Shown here: positions 16,801 through 24,129 of the stretch, one piece after another
Layout: each line of letters opens with the position of its first letter
How positions within the stretch are numbered: position 1 is the stretch's first letter
Origin: Marinibacterium sp050389775
GTDB taxonomy: Bacteria > Pseudomonadota > Alphaproteobacteria > Rhodobacterales > Rhodobacteraceae
Length of the DNA: 64,000 bases
Assembly (NCBI RefSeq): GCF_050389775.1
Contig: NZ_CP177144.1
Coordinates: 806,001-870,000, forward strand
Direction of reading: 5' to 3'
Position numbers and translations under genes: made by a program
Notes under the pieces: model-generated
Told to the model about the DNA's origin: nothing
The model's database searches: none
Seen by the model: the letters and a program-made list of their open reading frames with translations, nothing else

Positions 16801-18365
16801 AGGGCGTGACCCTGATCTCGCCGCCGCCGCACCACGACATCTACTCGATCGAAGACCTTGCCCAGCTGATCTATGACCTCAAGCAGATCAACCCGCGCTG
16901 CAAGGTGACGGTCAAGCTGGTGGCGTCTTCGGGCGTCGGCACGATTGCCGCCGGGGTGGCCAAGGCCAAGGCGGACATCATCCTGATCTCGGGCCATAAC
17001 GGTGGCACCGGGGCGTCGCCCGCGACGTCCATCAAGTACGCCGGCCTGCCATGGGAAATGGGCCTGACCGAAGCGCACCAAGTGCTGTCGATGAACCACC
17101 TGCGCAGCCGCGTCACGCTGCGCACGGATGGCGGTCTGCGGACCGGGCGTGACATCGTCATGGCCGCGATGCTGGGCGCCGAGGAATACGGTATCGGCAC
17201 CGCTGCCCTGATCGCCATGGGCTGCATCATGGTCCGCCAGTGCCAGTCGAACACCTGCCCGGTGGGCGTCTGCACCCAGGACCCGGCCCTGCGCGACAAG
17301 TTCACCGGCAATGCGGACAAGGTGGTGAACCTGATCACCTTCTACGCCCAGGAAGTGCGGGAAATCCTCGCGCAGCTTGGCGCGCGGTCGCTCGACGAGG
17401 TGATCGGCCGGGCCGACCTGCTCAACCAGGTCAGCCGTGGTTCGGCGCACCTGGACGACCTGGACCTGAACCCGCTGCTGATCACCGTCGATGGCGCGGA
17501 CAAGATCGTCTATGACCGCAACAAGCCGCGCAACGCGGTGCCGGACACGCTGGACGCCCAGATCGTGCACGATGCCGCGCGGTTCCTGGAAGAAGGCGAG
17601 AAGATGCAGCTGTCCTATGCCGTGCAGAACACGCACCGCACCGTGGGCACCCGCACCTCCAGCCACATTGTCCAGAACTTCGGCATGCGCAACGCGTTCC
17701 AGCCGGACCACCTGCATGTGAAACTGCAGGGTAGCGCCGGCCAGTCGCTGGGGGCCTTCGCGGCTCCGGGGCTCAAGATCGAGGTCTCGGGCGATGCCAA
17801 CGACTATGTCGGCAAGGGCTTGTCGGGCGGTTTGATCGTCGTGCGCCCGCCGCAGGTCTCGCCGCTGAAGGCGGACGAGAACACCATCGTCGGCAACACC
17901 GTGCTTTACGGCGCGACGGACGGCTACCTGTTTGCCGCCGGCCGGGCCGGGGAGCGGTTCGCGGTGCGGAACTCGGGCGCCAAGGTGGTGATCGAGGGCT
18001 GCGGGTCGAACGGTTGTGAATACATGACCGGGGGCGTGGCCGTGATCCTGGGAGACATCGGGCCGAACTTTGGCGCGGGCATGACCGGGGGCATGGCCTA
18101 TCTCTACGATCCCGAGGGCAAGGCCGAGACCATGATGAACATGGATACGCTGGTGACCTGCCCGGTGACCGTCGAGCATTGGGAAGCCGAGCTGCACGAG
18201 CTGATCACCGGCCATGCGACCGAGACCTTCTCGCGCAAGGCCAAGGACATCCTGCAGCATTGGGAGGTCGAGAAGGGCAATTTCCTTCAGGTCTGTCCGA
18301 AGGAAATGCTGGCCCACCTGGCGGCACCGCTGACCATCGAGGACAAGGCGGTTCCGGCCGAGTGA
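13833..18365 (+). CDS. gltB: Glutamate synthase (NADPH) large subunit
   Basis: A 1510-residue complete GltB. The N-terminal glutaminase domain begins at Cys34 (EKANCGVGLV) after a 33-residue propeptide that is normally removed; next come the central domain, the FMN-binding synthase domain (GEGGQLPGMKV, ISPPPHHDIYSIEDLAQLI, ISGHNGGTGASP) and the 3Fe-4S cysteines in QCQSNTCPVGVC near residue 1140. The C-terminal GXGXG beta-helix is visible (GLSGGLIVVRPP, GCGSNGCEYMTGG, GAGMTGGMAYLYD). Ammonia released from glutamine is channelled to 2-oxoglutarate. AAAGGAG precedes the ATG. It ends in a strong hairpin. Its GltD partner is upstream, separated by the GFA and hydrolase-like genes. Confidence 0.97.
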   Translation: MSEAMDNWAEAERNKRKWLAEHGMYSETEEKANCGVGLVVSIDGQKSRKVVEAGINALKAIWHRGAVDADGKTGDGAGIHVQIPVPFFHDQIKRTGHNPRQDELMAVGQVFLPRTDFGAQERCRTIVETEVLRKGYYIYGWRHVPVDVSVLGDKANATRPEIEQIIISNSKGVDEERFERELYVIRRRIEKAAAAEGIHGLYLASLSCRSIIYKGMMLAEQVAEFYPDLKDERFESAFAIYHQRYSTNTFPEWWLAQPFRMLAHNGEINTLKGNINWMKSHEIRMASAAFGEMAEDIKPIIAGGSSDSAALDAVFEVLVRAGRSAPMAKTMLVPESWSKQAVELPQAWRDMYSYCNSVMEPWDGPAALAMTDGRWVCAGLDRNGLRPMRYVVTGDGMVIAGSEVGMVPTNEATVVEKGALGPGQLLAIDMVEGKLFHDTDIKNKLAASQPFGDWVGKITDTDEVLDKADETPLFEGAELRKRQIASGYSIEEIEQILMPMAEDGKESLASMGDDTPSAVLSKQYRPLSHFFRQNFSQVTNPPIDSLREFRVMSLKTRFGNLKNVLDEDSSQTEIIVLESPFVGNGQWDQLTEQFNAPLVEIDCTFAPGARALNEGLARIRSEAEDAVRSGAGHLVLTDQHSGEGRVAMPMILATSAVHSHLTRQGLRTFCSLNVRSAECVDPHYFAVLIGCGATIVNAYLAEDTLADRIGRGLFDGTLNEAVAAYREAIDQGLLKIMAKMGISVISSYRGGLNFEAVGLSRAMCAEYFPGMTSRISGIGVSGIQRKAEEIHAKGWTSGLDVLPIGGFYKARKSGETHAWEASSMHMLQMACNTSSFEIWKQYSKKMQSNPPIHLRDLLDFKPLGEPIPLEEVESITAIRKRFVTPGMSLGALSPEAHKTLNVAMNRIGAKSDSGEGGEDPAHFVPEPNGDNPSAKIKQVASGRFGVTAEYLNHCEELEIKVAQGAKPGEGGQLPGMKVTDLIARLRHSTKGVTLISPPPHHDIYSIEDLAQLIYDLKQINPRCKVTVKLVASSGVGTIAAGVAKAKADIILISGHNGGTGASPATSIKYAGLPWEMGLTEAHQVLSMNHLRSRVTLRTDGGLRTGRDIVMAAMLGAEEYGIGTAALIAMGCIMVRQCQSNTCPVGVCTQDPALRDKFTGNADKVVNLITFYAQEVREILAQLGARSLDEVIGRADLLNQVSRGSAHLDDLDLNPLLITVDGADKIVYDRNKPRNAVPDTLDAQIVHDAARFLEEGEKMQLSYAVQNTHRTVGTRTSSHIVQNFGMRNAFQPDHLHVKLQGSAGQSLGAFAAPGLKIEVSGDANDYVGKGLSGGLIVVRPPQVSPLKADENTIVGNTVLYGATDGYLFAAGRAGERFAVRNSGAKVVIEGCGSNGCEYMTGGVAVILGDIGPNFGAGMTGGMAYLYDPEGKAETMMNMDTLVTCPVTVEHWEAELHELITGHATETFSRKAKDILQHWEVEKGNFLQVCPKEMLAHLAAPLTIEDKAVPAE

Positions 18366-18372
18366 TCGCATC

Positions 18373-18397
18373 CCGGGCGCGGAGACCCCGCGCCCGG
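18373..18397 (+). terminator. Hairpin downstream of gltB
   Basis: A perfect 10-base-pair stem (CCGGGCGCGG with CCGCGCCCGG, loop AGACC) starts eight bases past the gltB stop codon. There is no clear T run directly after it, so it may act as a terminator or as a 3'-end stabiliser. Confidence 0.55.
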
Positions 18398-18555
18398 CCG
18401 ATCCGGCCCGGGGTCGATTTTCGGATCGGTCGCGGGTCTGTCCGGGACGGAGTGAAAAATTTGACGCCCGCGGGGTCCTTGCCGGCCGCGCGGGCGTTTC
18501 GCATCCGCGGCAAACAGGATAGTCTGGCCGCCCCGGGGCAAAGAGCGGATCAGGC

Positions 18556-19302
18556 GTGGCGAAGAAGGCCTCAAAGAGCAGCAAGACGGGCAAGCAGGGC
18601 AAGACCGGACGCGCCGGGCGGGCGCGGCTGCGGCCGGGCTACTGGGTCTATCGCATCCTGCTGCGCGTGCTGGCGGGCTTTGTCGGGCTGGCGACGCTGC
18701 TGGTGTTTCTCTACGTCTTCGTGAACCCGCCGGTGACCTACACGATGTGGGAGGAATACGGCCGTTACGGGCCGCTGGAACGCGATTGGGTGCCGCTGGA
18801 GGACATTGCCCCGGTGATGGCGCGGTCGGCGGTGGCAGCCGAGGATGCCAATTTCTGCCTGCACTGGGGATTCGATGTCGAGGCGCTGAAGGCCGCGATG
18901 GAAGGCGGCGGGCGGCGCGGCGGATCGACGATCAGCCAGCAGGTGGCCAAGAACGTGTTCCTCTGGCAGGGCCGGTCCTGGCTGCGCAAGGCGATGGAAG
19001 CGATGATCACCCCGATGATCGAAGCGGTCTGGTCCAAGCGGCGAATCCTCGAGGTCTATCTGAACGTGGCCGAAACCGGCCCGGGCATCTTCGGGGTCGA
19101 GGCCGCGGCCCGGCATTATTTCGACGTGTCGGCTGCCGACCTGTCGGCCGAGCAGGCCGGGCGCATCGCCGCCGTGCTGCCTGCCCCGCGCACGCGCGAC
19201 CCCGCCGCGCTGTCGCCCTCGCTGCGGCGCCGGGCGGCATCCATCACCGACGGCGCGGCCACGATTGCAGCGGATGGCCGCGCGGATTGTTTCGAGGATT
19301 GA
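18556..19302 (+). CDS. mtgA: Monofunctional peptidoglycan glycosyltransferase
   Basis: A 248-residue single-pass inner-membrane enzyme that polymerises lipid II into glycan strands. After a very basic N-terminus (residues 1-28) there is one membrane helix (about 33-58, RILLRVLAGFVGLATLLVFLY). The GT51 domain follows with the catalytic Glu in AVAAEDANFCLHWGFD, the second motif GGSTISQQVAKNVFLW, and KRRILEVYLNVAETGPGIFGVEAAARHYF. The start is a GTG at 18556; no ATG fits upstream of the basic leader. It is 190 bases past gltB and followed closely by a glutathione S-transferase gene. Confidence 0.93.
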   Translation: MAKKASKSSKTGKQGKTGRAGRARLRPGYWVYRILLRVLAGFVGLATLLVFLYVFVNPPVTYTMWEEYGRYGPLERDWVPLEDIAPVMARSAVAAEDANFCLHWGFDVEALKAAMEGGGRRGGSTISQQVAKNVFLWQGRSWLRKAMEAMITPMIEAVWSKRRILEVYLNVAETGPGIFGVEAAARHYFDVSAADLSAEQAGRIAAVLPAPRTRDPAALSPSLRRRAASITDGAATIAADGRADCFED

Positions 19303-19357
19303 ATTCCGCCACCGCTGGGCGTTACAACCGCTGCATTCCCTCATGACGAAGACCCCT

Positions 19358-20023
19358 ATGGCCCGTCTCTTCCACGTCCCCCTGTCGCCCTTTTGCCGCA
19401 AGGTCCGCCTGTCGCTCGCCGAGAAGAAGATCGAGGTCGAGCTTGTCGAGGAGCGGTACTGGGAAAAGGATGCCGATTTCATGCGGCGCAACCCGGCCGC
19501 CAAGGTCCCCGTGCTGCGGCTGGACAACAAGCTGATGGCCGAAAGCGCGGCGATCTGCGAATATCTCGAAGAGACCCGGCCCGACCCGGCGCTGCTGCCC
19601 AAGGATCCCGACGGGCGTTATGAAGTCCGCCGGCTGGTGGGCTGGTTCGACGACAAGTTCCACAACGAGGTGACGTCGAAACTGCTTTACGAGCGGGTCA
19701 ACAAGAAGGTCATGGGCCAGGGCTTTCCCGACAGCCGCAACGTCAAGGACGGGGCCAAGGCGATCAAGTATCACCTGGATTACATGGGCTGGCTGCTGGA
19801 TCACCGGCGCTGGCTGGCCGGCGACGTGATGACCCTGGCCGATTTCGCCGCCGCGGCGCATCTGTCGGCGCTGGATTACATCTCGGATGTCGACTGGAAC
19901 CGGTCGGCCGTGGTCAAGGACTGGTACGCCAAGATCAAGTCGCGCCCGGCCTTCCGGTCGATCCTGGCCGACCAGATCCCGGGATTCCCGCCACCGCCCC
20001 ATTACGCCGACCTGGATTTCTGA
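19358..20023 (+). CDS. Glutathione S-transferase family protein
   Basis: A 221-residue cytosolic GST-like protein. The N-terminal thioredoxin-fold domain contains LSPFCRKVRLSLAEKK with a Cys at residue 13 in the position of the GST catalytic residue, VPVLRLDNKLMAESAAICEYLEE (cis-Pro and glutathione gamma-Glu-binding motif), then an all-helical domain with WLAGDVMTLADFAAAAHLSALDYI (the N-capping box). The ATG at 19343 would add five residues; I favour 19358 because the fold begins right after it. The substrate is not predictable. It sits between mtgA and queG on the same strand. Confidence 0.85.
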   Translation: MARLFHVPLSPFCRKVRLSLAEKKIEVELVEERYWEKDADFMRRNPAAKVPVLRLDNKLMAESAAICEYLEETRPDPALLPKDPDGRYEVRRLVGWFDDKFHNEVTSKLLYERVNKKVMGQGFPDSRNVKDGAKAIKYHLDYMGWLLDHRRWLAGDVMTLADFAAAAHLSALDYISDVDWNRSAVVKDWYAKIKSRPAFRSILADQIPGFPPPPHYADLDF

Positions 20024-20081
20024 CCGGGGGTCTGACCGGGTTCTGCCGGGCCGGAAGGTGCGCCGGATGGCCGCCGACGGA

Positions 20082-20110
20082 GGGTATTTTTACCAAGAAG
20101 AAGACAGGGG
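20082..20110 (+). repeat. Dispersed purine-rich intergenic motif, copy 1
   Basis: One of six copies in this window of an about 29-base motif. This copy starts GGGTATTTTTA and carries the core CCAAGAAGAAGACAGGGG. It lies between the GST gene and queG, about 40 bases before the queG start codon. Other copies: 22291-22324 (-), 30921-30950 (+), 49017-49045 (+), 59070-59100 (-), 59145-59173 (-). Confidence 0.8.
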
Positions 20111-20151
20111 CGCGGCTTGGGCTTCGGGCCGGGGGCGTGTAATCAGCCGTC

Positions 20152-21195
20152 ATGGACATGGATGCGCTCAAGGACCGGTTGAAGGCCCAGGCCCTGGACG
20201 AGGGATTCGTGGCCATGCGCATCTGCCGGCCGGATGCGGTGCCCGAGGTGGCCGGGCGGCTGCGGGCCTTTCTTGACGCGGGATACCACGGGCAGATGGG
20301 CTGGATGGCCGACCGGGTGCATTGGCGGGGCGATCCGGCGGCACTGTGGCCCGAGGCGCGGTCGGTTGTCATGCTGGCCGAAAGCTATGCCCCCGAGGAC
20401 GATCCGCTGCCCCTGCTGGAACAGCGCGGGCGGGGGGTGATCTCGGCCTATGCGCGGGGGCGGGATTACCACGACATCGTCAAGAAACGCCTCAAGCGGG
20501 TGGGGCGCTGGCTGATCGACGTGGCCGCCCGGGCGGATCACCCGGCGCAGATCAAGGTCTTTGTCGATACCGCCCCGGTGCCGGAAAAGGCCCTGGGCCA
20601 GGCCGCCGGCCTGGGCTGGCAGGGCAAGCATACCAACCTGGTCAGCCGCGACTGGGGCAATTGGTGTTTCCTGGGCGCGATCTTTACCACGCTGGACCTG
20701 CCCGCCGATGCCGCCGAGCGCGACCATTGCGGGCAATGCCGCCGCTGCCTCGACATCTGCCCGACAGGAGCCTTTCCGGCGCCCTACCGGCTGGATGCGC
20801 GGCGCTGCATTTCCTACCTGACCATCGAACACAAAGGCCCGGTGGACGAAGAGCTGCGGCCGCTTCTGGGCAACCGGATCTATGGCTGTGACGATTGCCT
20901 GGCGGTCTGTCCCTGGAACAAGTTCGCCAAGGAGGCCTCGGACCTGCGCTATGACGGCCAGGCCACGGCCCCGCTGGGCGAGCTGGCCGCGCTGGACGAT
21001 GCCGGGTTCCGCGCGCGGTTCTCGGGTTCGCCGATCAAGCGCATCGGGCGTGACCGTTTCGTGCGCAACGTGCTTTATGCCATCGGCAATTCCGGCACGC
21101 CGGGCTTTCTGCCCGTGGCCCGCGCCCTGGCCGCCGACCCGGATGACACCGTGGCCGACGCCGCCCGCTGGGCCGTCACGCGCCTGGGTGGCTGA
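20152..21195 (+). CDS. queG: Epoxyqueuosine reductase
   Basis: A 347-residue enzyme that reduces epoxyqueuosine to queuosine in the wobble position of certain tRNAs, using cobalamin and two 4Fe-4S clusters. Visible are the cobalamin-binding domain with VFVDTAPVPEKALGQAAGLGWQGKHTNLV (conserved Asp in VDTAP), two ferredoxin-like cluster motifs (CGQCRRCLDICPTGAF and CDDCLAVCPWNKFA), and a C-terminal HEAT-like segment (FVRNVLYAIGNSG). Length fits the family. The next gene, msrA, is on the opposite strand and the two stop codons abut with no gap. Confidence 0.93.
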   Translation: MDMDALKDRLKAQALDEGFVAMRICRPDAVPEVAGRLRAFLDAGYHGQMGWMADRVHWRGDPAALWPEARSVVMLAESYAPEDDPLPLLEQRGRGVISAYARGRDYHDIVKKRLKRVGRWLIDVAARADHPAQIKVFVDTAPVPEKALGQAAGLGWQGKHTNLVSRDWGNWCFLGAIFTTLDLPADAAERDHCGQCRRCLDICPTGAFPAPYRLDARRCISYLTIEHKGPVDEELRPLLGNRIYGCDDCLAVCPWNKFAKEASDLRYDGQATAPLGELAALDDAGFRARFSGSPIKRIGRDRFVRNVLYAIGNSGTPGFLPVARALAADPDDTVADAARWAVTRLGG

Positions 21196-21708
21196 TCACT
21201 CGGCCGCCTTGCGCCGGGGCAGGACCCAGTCTGGCCGCGGGAAATGGCAGGTATAGCCGTTGGGAAAGCGCCTGAGGTAATCCTGGTGCTCGGGCTCGGC
21301 TTCCCAGAACTCGCCGACCGGCGCGACTTCGGTCACCACGCGGCCGGGCCAGATGCCCGATTGGTTGACGTCGGCGATCGTGTCCAGGGCGGTCTGGCGC
21401 TGGTCCTCGGATTCGAAGTAGATCGCCGAGCGATAGCTCAGCCCGATGTCGTTGCCCTGGCGGTTCATCGTCGTGGGATCGTGGATCTGGAAGAAGAATT
21501 CCAGCAGGTCGCGATAGGAAATCACGTCGGGGTCGAACCAGATCTCGATGCCCTCTGCATGGGTGCCGTGGTCGCGGTAGGTCGCGTTGGCCACGTCGCC
21601 CCCGGTATAGCCCACGCGGGTCTTGTCGACGCCCGGCAGCTTGCGGATCAGGTCCTGCATGCCCCAGAAACACCCGCCGGCCAATACGGCGCGTTCACGC
21701 TTCGTCAT
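21196..21708 (-). CDS. msrA: Peptide-methionine (S)-S-oxide reductase
   Basis: A 170-residue MsrA that reduces the S epimer of methionine sulfoxide. The catalytic Cys13 is in LAGGCFWGMQDL, and the family pattern GYTGGDVANATYRDHGTHAEGIEIWFDP follows. The ATG at 21708 overlaps the stop codon of msrB as TGATG, so the genes are translationally coupled in the order msrB-msrA, covering both sulfoxide epimers. A longer TTG start at 21711 adds one residue and is less likely. Confidence 0.94.
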   Translation of the reverse strand: MTKRERAVLAGGCFWGMQDLIRKLPGVDKTRVGYTGGDVANATYRDHGTHAEGIEIWFDPDVISYRDLLEFFFQIHDPTTMNRQGNDIGLSYRSAIYFESEDQRQTALDTIADVNQSGIWPGRVVTEVAPVGEFWEAEPEHQDYLRRFPNGYTCHFPRPDWVLPRRKAAE

Positions 21709-22154
21709 CAAATGTCCTCCACGAATTCCAGGAACTCACCATAGCCCTTTTCGACCATTTCGTCACGATGGACGAATCGCAGGGCGGCCGAGTTGATGCA
21801 ATAGCGCAGGCCGCCCCGGTCGCGCGGCCCGTCGGGAAAGACATGGCCCAGGTGGCTGTCGCCGTGTTTCGACCGCACCTCGGTGCGCACCATGCCATGC
21901 GACCGGTCGACCAGCTCGACCACGTGGTCGGATACGATCGGCTTGACGAAACTGGGCCAGCCGCAGCCCGATTCATACTTGGTCGACGACGCAAACAGCG
22001 GCTCGCCCGACACCACGTCGACATAGATGCCCGGCTCCTTGTTCGCCAGGTACTTGCCCGTGCCCGGCCGCTCGGTGCCGCTTTGCTGCGTGACAAAGAA
22101 CTCCTCTTCGCTCAGCCCGGCCAGGGCCTCTTCGGTCTTTGCGTAGCGTGTCAT
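21708..22154 (-). CDS. msrB: Peptide-methionine (R)-S-oxide reductase, zinc-less type
   Basis: A 148-residue MsrB that reduces the R epimer of methionine sulfoxide. The catalytic Cys119 is in RYCINSAALRF and a probable resolving Cys64 is in SGCGWPSF. Conserved HGDSHLGHVFPDGP is present. The two CxxC motifs that hold structural zinc in many MsrB proteins are absent: the first is replaced by GIYVDVVSGEPLF. This is a known variant, seen in some proteobacterial MsrBs. The ATG at 22154 has GAAAGGAGC in front (reading AAAGGAGCC), a strong ribosome binding site. First gene of an msrB-msrA operon. Confidence 0.92.
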   Translation of the reverse strand: MTRYAKTEEALAGLSEEEFFVTQQSGTERPGTGKYLANKEPGIYVDVVSGEPLFASSTKYESGCGWPSFVKPIVSDHVVELVDRSHGMVRTEVRSKHGDSHLGHVFPDGPRDRGGLRYCINSAALRFVHRDEMVEKGYGEFLEFVEDI

Positions 22155-22290
22155 GAAAGGCTCCTTTCGAGCTGCTCGTCTCAGAATGTGGCGCGGATTG
22201 CGCCGGTTCCAAGCCCCGGCGGCAAAATCGGCCGGCCCTGTCGCGGACAAGTCAACTCCGGCAGATCAGCCTGGGGCAAACGGGGGCCAC

Positions 22291-22324
22291 CCCCTGCTGC
22301 TTCTTTCTCTTCTCAAGTATTCCC
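22291..22324 (-). repeat. Dispersed purine-rich intergenic motif, copy 2
   Basis: On the minus strand this reads GGGAATACTTGAG, then AAGAGAAAGAAGCAGCAGGGG. It shares the TAYTT start, the AAGAAG core and the closing AGGGG with the other copies. It lies downstream of the EamA gene and 137 bases upstream of msrB. Confidence 0.7.
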
Positions 22325-22366
22325 GGGGGAGTCCTCGTTCACGAGGACGGGGGCAGCGCCCCCTCT

Positions 22367-23239
22367 CTACCCGGTCCGGTCCTGGCGCGCGATCTGGACG
22401 GCCAGGATGCCGGCGGTGATGATCGCCACGCCGACCATGTCCATCACGCTCAGGCTCTCGCCCAACAGCAGCGCCGCGATGCCCACCCCGAAGACCGGGT
22501 TGAGGAAATGGAAGGTCGCCGCCCGGATCGCCCCGATCCGGTCCAGCAACATCACCCAGACAAGGGTCGCCAGCAGCCCGGGCACCAGCGTCGTGTAGAG
22601 GAAGGCCGCCAGCAGCGGCCAGCTCGGCTCGACCCGGGGCGTTTCCACCACGCCGGCCACGGCCAGCAGGATCGCCGCCCCGATCAGCATCTGCAGCCCG
22701 ACGATCATCATGAAATTCCCGCCCGAGGTCGCCCCCCGGATCGCCAGGGTCGCAAAGGTCAGGGCCAGCACGCCGACCAGGCACAGCATCACCCCCAGCG
22801 GATCGGCCCCGCCCGAGATCCGCGCGCCCATGATCAGCGCCACCCCGGCCGTCCCGGCAATCAGCCCGATCACCCCCAGCGGGCCCAGCCGCTCGCCAAA
22901 GATCAGCCAGCTGGCCAGCGCCACCAGCAGCGGCATGGCCGAGGCGATGATCGCGGCCATCGAGGCTTCGACCCATTGCATGGCGACAAAGTTCAGCCCC
23001 AGGTACAGCGCGTTCTGGCAGATGCCGAAAAGGATTGTCGCCCGCCATTGCGCCCGGGTCAGCGACCAGCTCTGGCCCATCGCCCGGGCGATGATCACCC
23101 CCAGCAGGCCGGACACCAGGAACCGGGCCGCCAGTGAAAACAGCGGCGAGGCATCGGCCACGATGATCCGGGCCGAGGTAAAGGCGGATGACCACATCAG
23201 GGCAAAGGCCAGGCCCATTGCCAGCGCGCGCAGATCCAT
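22367..23239 (-). CDS. EamA/DMT-superfamily exporter
   Basis: A 290-residue inner-membrane protein with ten hydrophobic segments arranged as two EamA repeats (ALMWSSAFTSARI in the first; TLVPGLLATLVWVMLLDRIGA and FLNPVFGVGIAALLLGE in the second). The family exports amino acids, nucleosides or other small metabolites; this member's substrate is unknown. The ATG at 23239 begins directly before the first membrane segment and is preferred to 23281. It lies downstream of the HU gene on the same strand, with a terminator between. Confidence 0.85.
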   Translation of the reverse strand: MDLRALAMGLAFALMWSSAFTSARIIVADASPLFSLAARFLVSGLLGVIIARAMGQSWSLTRAQWRATILFGICQNALYLGLNFVAMQWVEASMAAIIASAMPLLVALASWLIFGERLGPLGVIGLIAGTAGVALIMGARISGGADPLGVMLCLVGVLALTFATLAIRGATSGGNFMMIVGLQMLIGAAILLAVAGVVETPRVEPSWPLLAAFLYTTLVPGLLATLVWVMLLDRIGAIRAATFHFLNPVFGVGIAALLLGESLSVMDMVGVAIITAGILAVQIARQDRTG

Positions 23240-23410
23240 GGATGACACTCCCCGGCCGTTCTCGCGCCGACCGTCCCGCAAATGCCCGCCGGCCGCAAGG
23301 CGGCGCGGGGCGAATTCCGGCTCCCGGGCTGTCGTGATCCCGCCCGCTGGCCACGATGTGGACAGCCGCGCGGATGCCGGGCCGCAGCCCGCGGGATCGC
23401 CTGGCCGGAA

Positions 23411-23440
23411 AAGAAAAAGGGCCGTCGCATGACGGCCCCG
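23411..23440 (-). terminator. Terminator of the HU gene
   Basis: On the minus strand, GGGGCCGTC pairs with GACGGCCC around an ATGC loop and is followed by TTTTTC. It starts 23 bases after the HU stop codon, a typical factor-independent terminator. Confidence 0.85.
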
Positions 23441-23462
23441 GTGGATGGCGATCGCCCTGGCC

Positions 23463-23759
23463 TCAGGCCTCGGCGTTCACGCTGTCCTTGAGCGCTTTGG
23501 CAATGGTCATCTTGACGACCTTGTCGGCTTCCTTGGTAAAGGTCTCGCCGGTTGCCGGGTTGCGCACTTCGCGCTCGGGGCGCTCGCGGCAATAGATCTT
23601 GCCGACGCCGGGCAGGGTCACTGCACCGCCGGCCGAAACCTCGCGGGTGATGATGCCGATGATGGCTTCCAGCGCGCCGGTTGCGGCTTTCTTGTCGGTG
23701 CCCATTTCCTCGGCCAGAGCGGCCACGAGCTGGGTCTTGGTCATGGGTTTGTTGGCCAT
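23463..23759 (-). CDS. HU-family DNA-binding protein
   Basis: A 98-residue histone-like protein that bends and compacts DNA as a dimer. Visible are the helical base (MTKTQLVAALAEEMGTDKKAATGALEAIIGII) and the beta-arm region with GVGKIYCRERPEREVRNPATGE, whose Arg-Asn-Pro tip intercalates in the minor groove. An unusual point is Cys in the beta strand before the arm. The ATG at 23759 has AGGAGAG nine bases upstream. The gene is alone with its own terminator and is probably strongly expressed. Confidence 0.93.
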   Translation of the reverse strand: MANKPMTKTQLVAALAEEMGTDKKAATGALEAIIGIITREVSAGGAVTLPGVGKIYCRERPEREVRNPATGETFTKEADKVVKMTIAKALKDSVNAEA

Positions 23760-24129
23760 GTTCTGTGCTCTCCTATTTCTGCCCGATTTATGGGGCCTCA
23801 ATGCAGGAATGTAACGTGATCTTGTGGGATCACACAACGTTTGGGGGTCCGAAAGATGCACAGAAGTCGCACTTTTCAGTTGTTTTGAGCGATTCCCCGC
23901 GCGTTTCGCCCGGGTTGCCCGCCTTTCGGACCGGCGTTGCGGGGCTAGAGCGGCCCGGCGGCGCGGTCAAGGGGGTCTGCGCATCGCGATAGCGGCCATG
24001 CACCAGGGGTCAGACACACCGCCCGGGCCTTGATAACAAGGCCGGAGAACCGGTCTTGACAGCCCGGCCGCCGGTGACGCGACGGCAGCAACGGCCGGGC
24101 GTCCTCTGCGCCCGGCCCGCCCGGTGGGA
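23760..24129. other. Intergenic region with HU promoter and an inverted repeat
   Basis: Between the HU start and the amn stop. At 23816-23833 the arms GTGATC and GATCAC flank six bases, 57 bases upstream of the HU start, a possible operator. Minus-strand CATAAA near 23788 could be the HU -10 box. A 7-base-pair stem (CCGGGCG/CGCCCGG, about 24096-24116) is placed to terminate amn. The remainder shows no coding signal. Confidence 0.45.

Noticed and set aside
13020..18602. A very long minus-strand open frame opposite gltB and the hydrolase-like genes
   Set aside because: It is antisense to genes with complete motifs and its protein is rich in His, Arg and Gly, as expected for shadow frames in GC-rich DNA.
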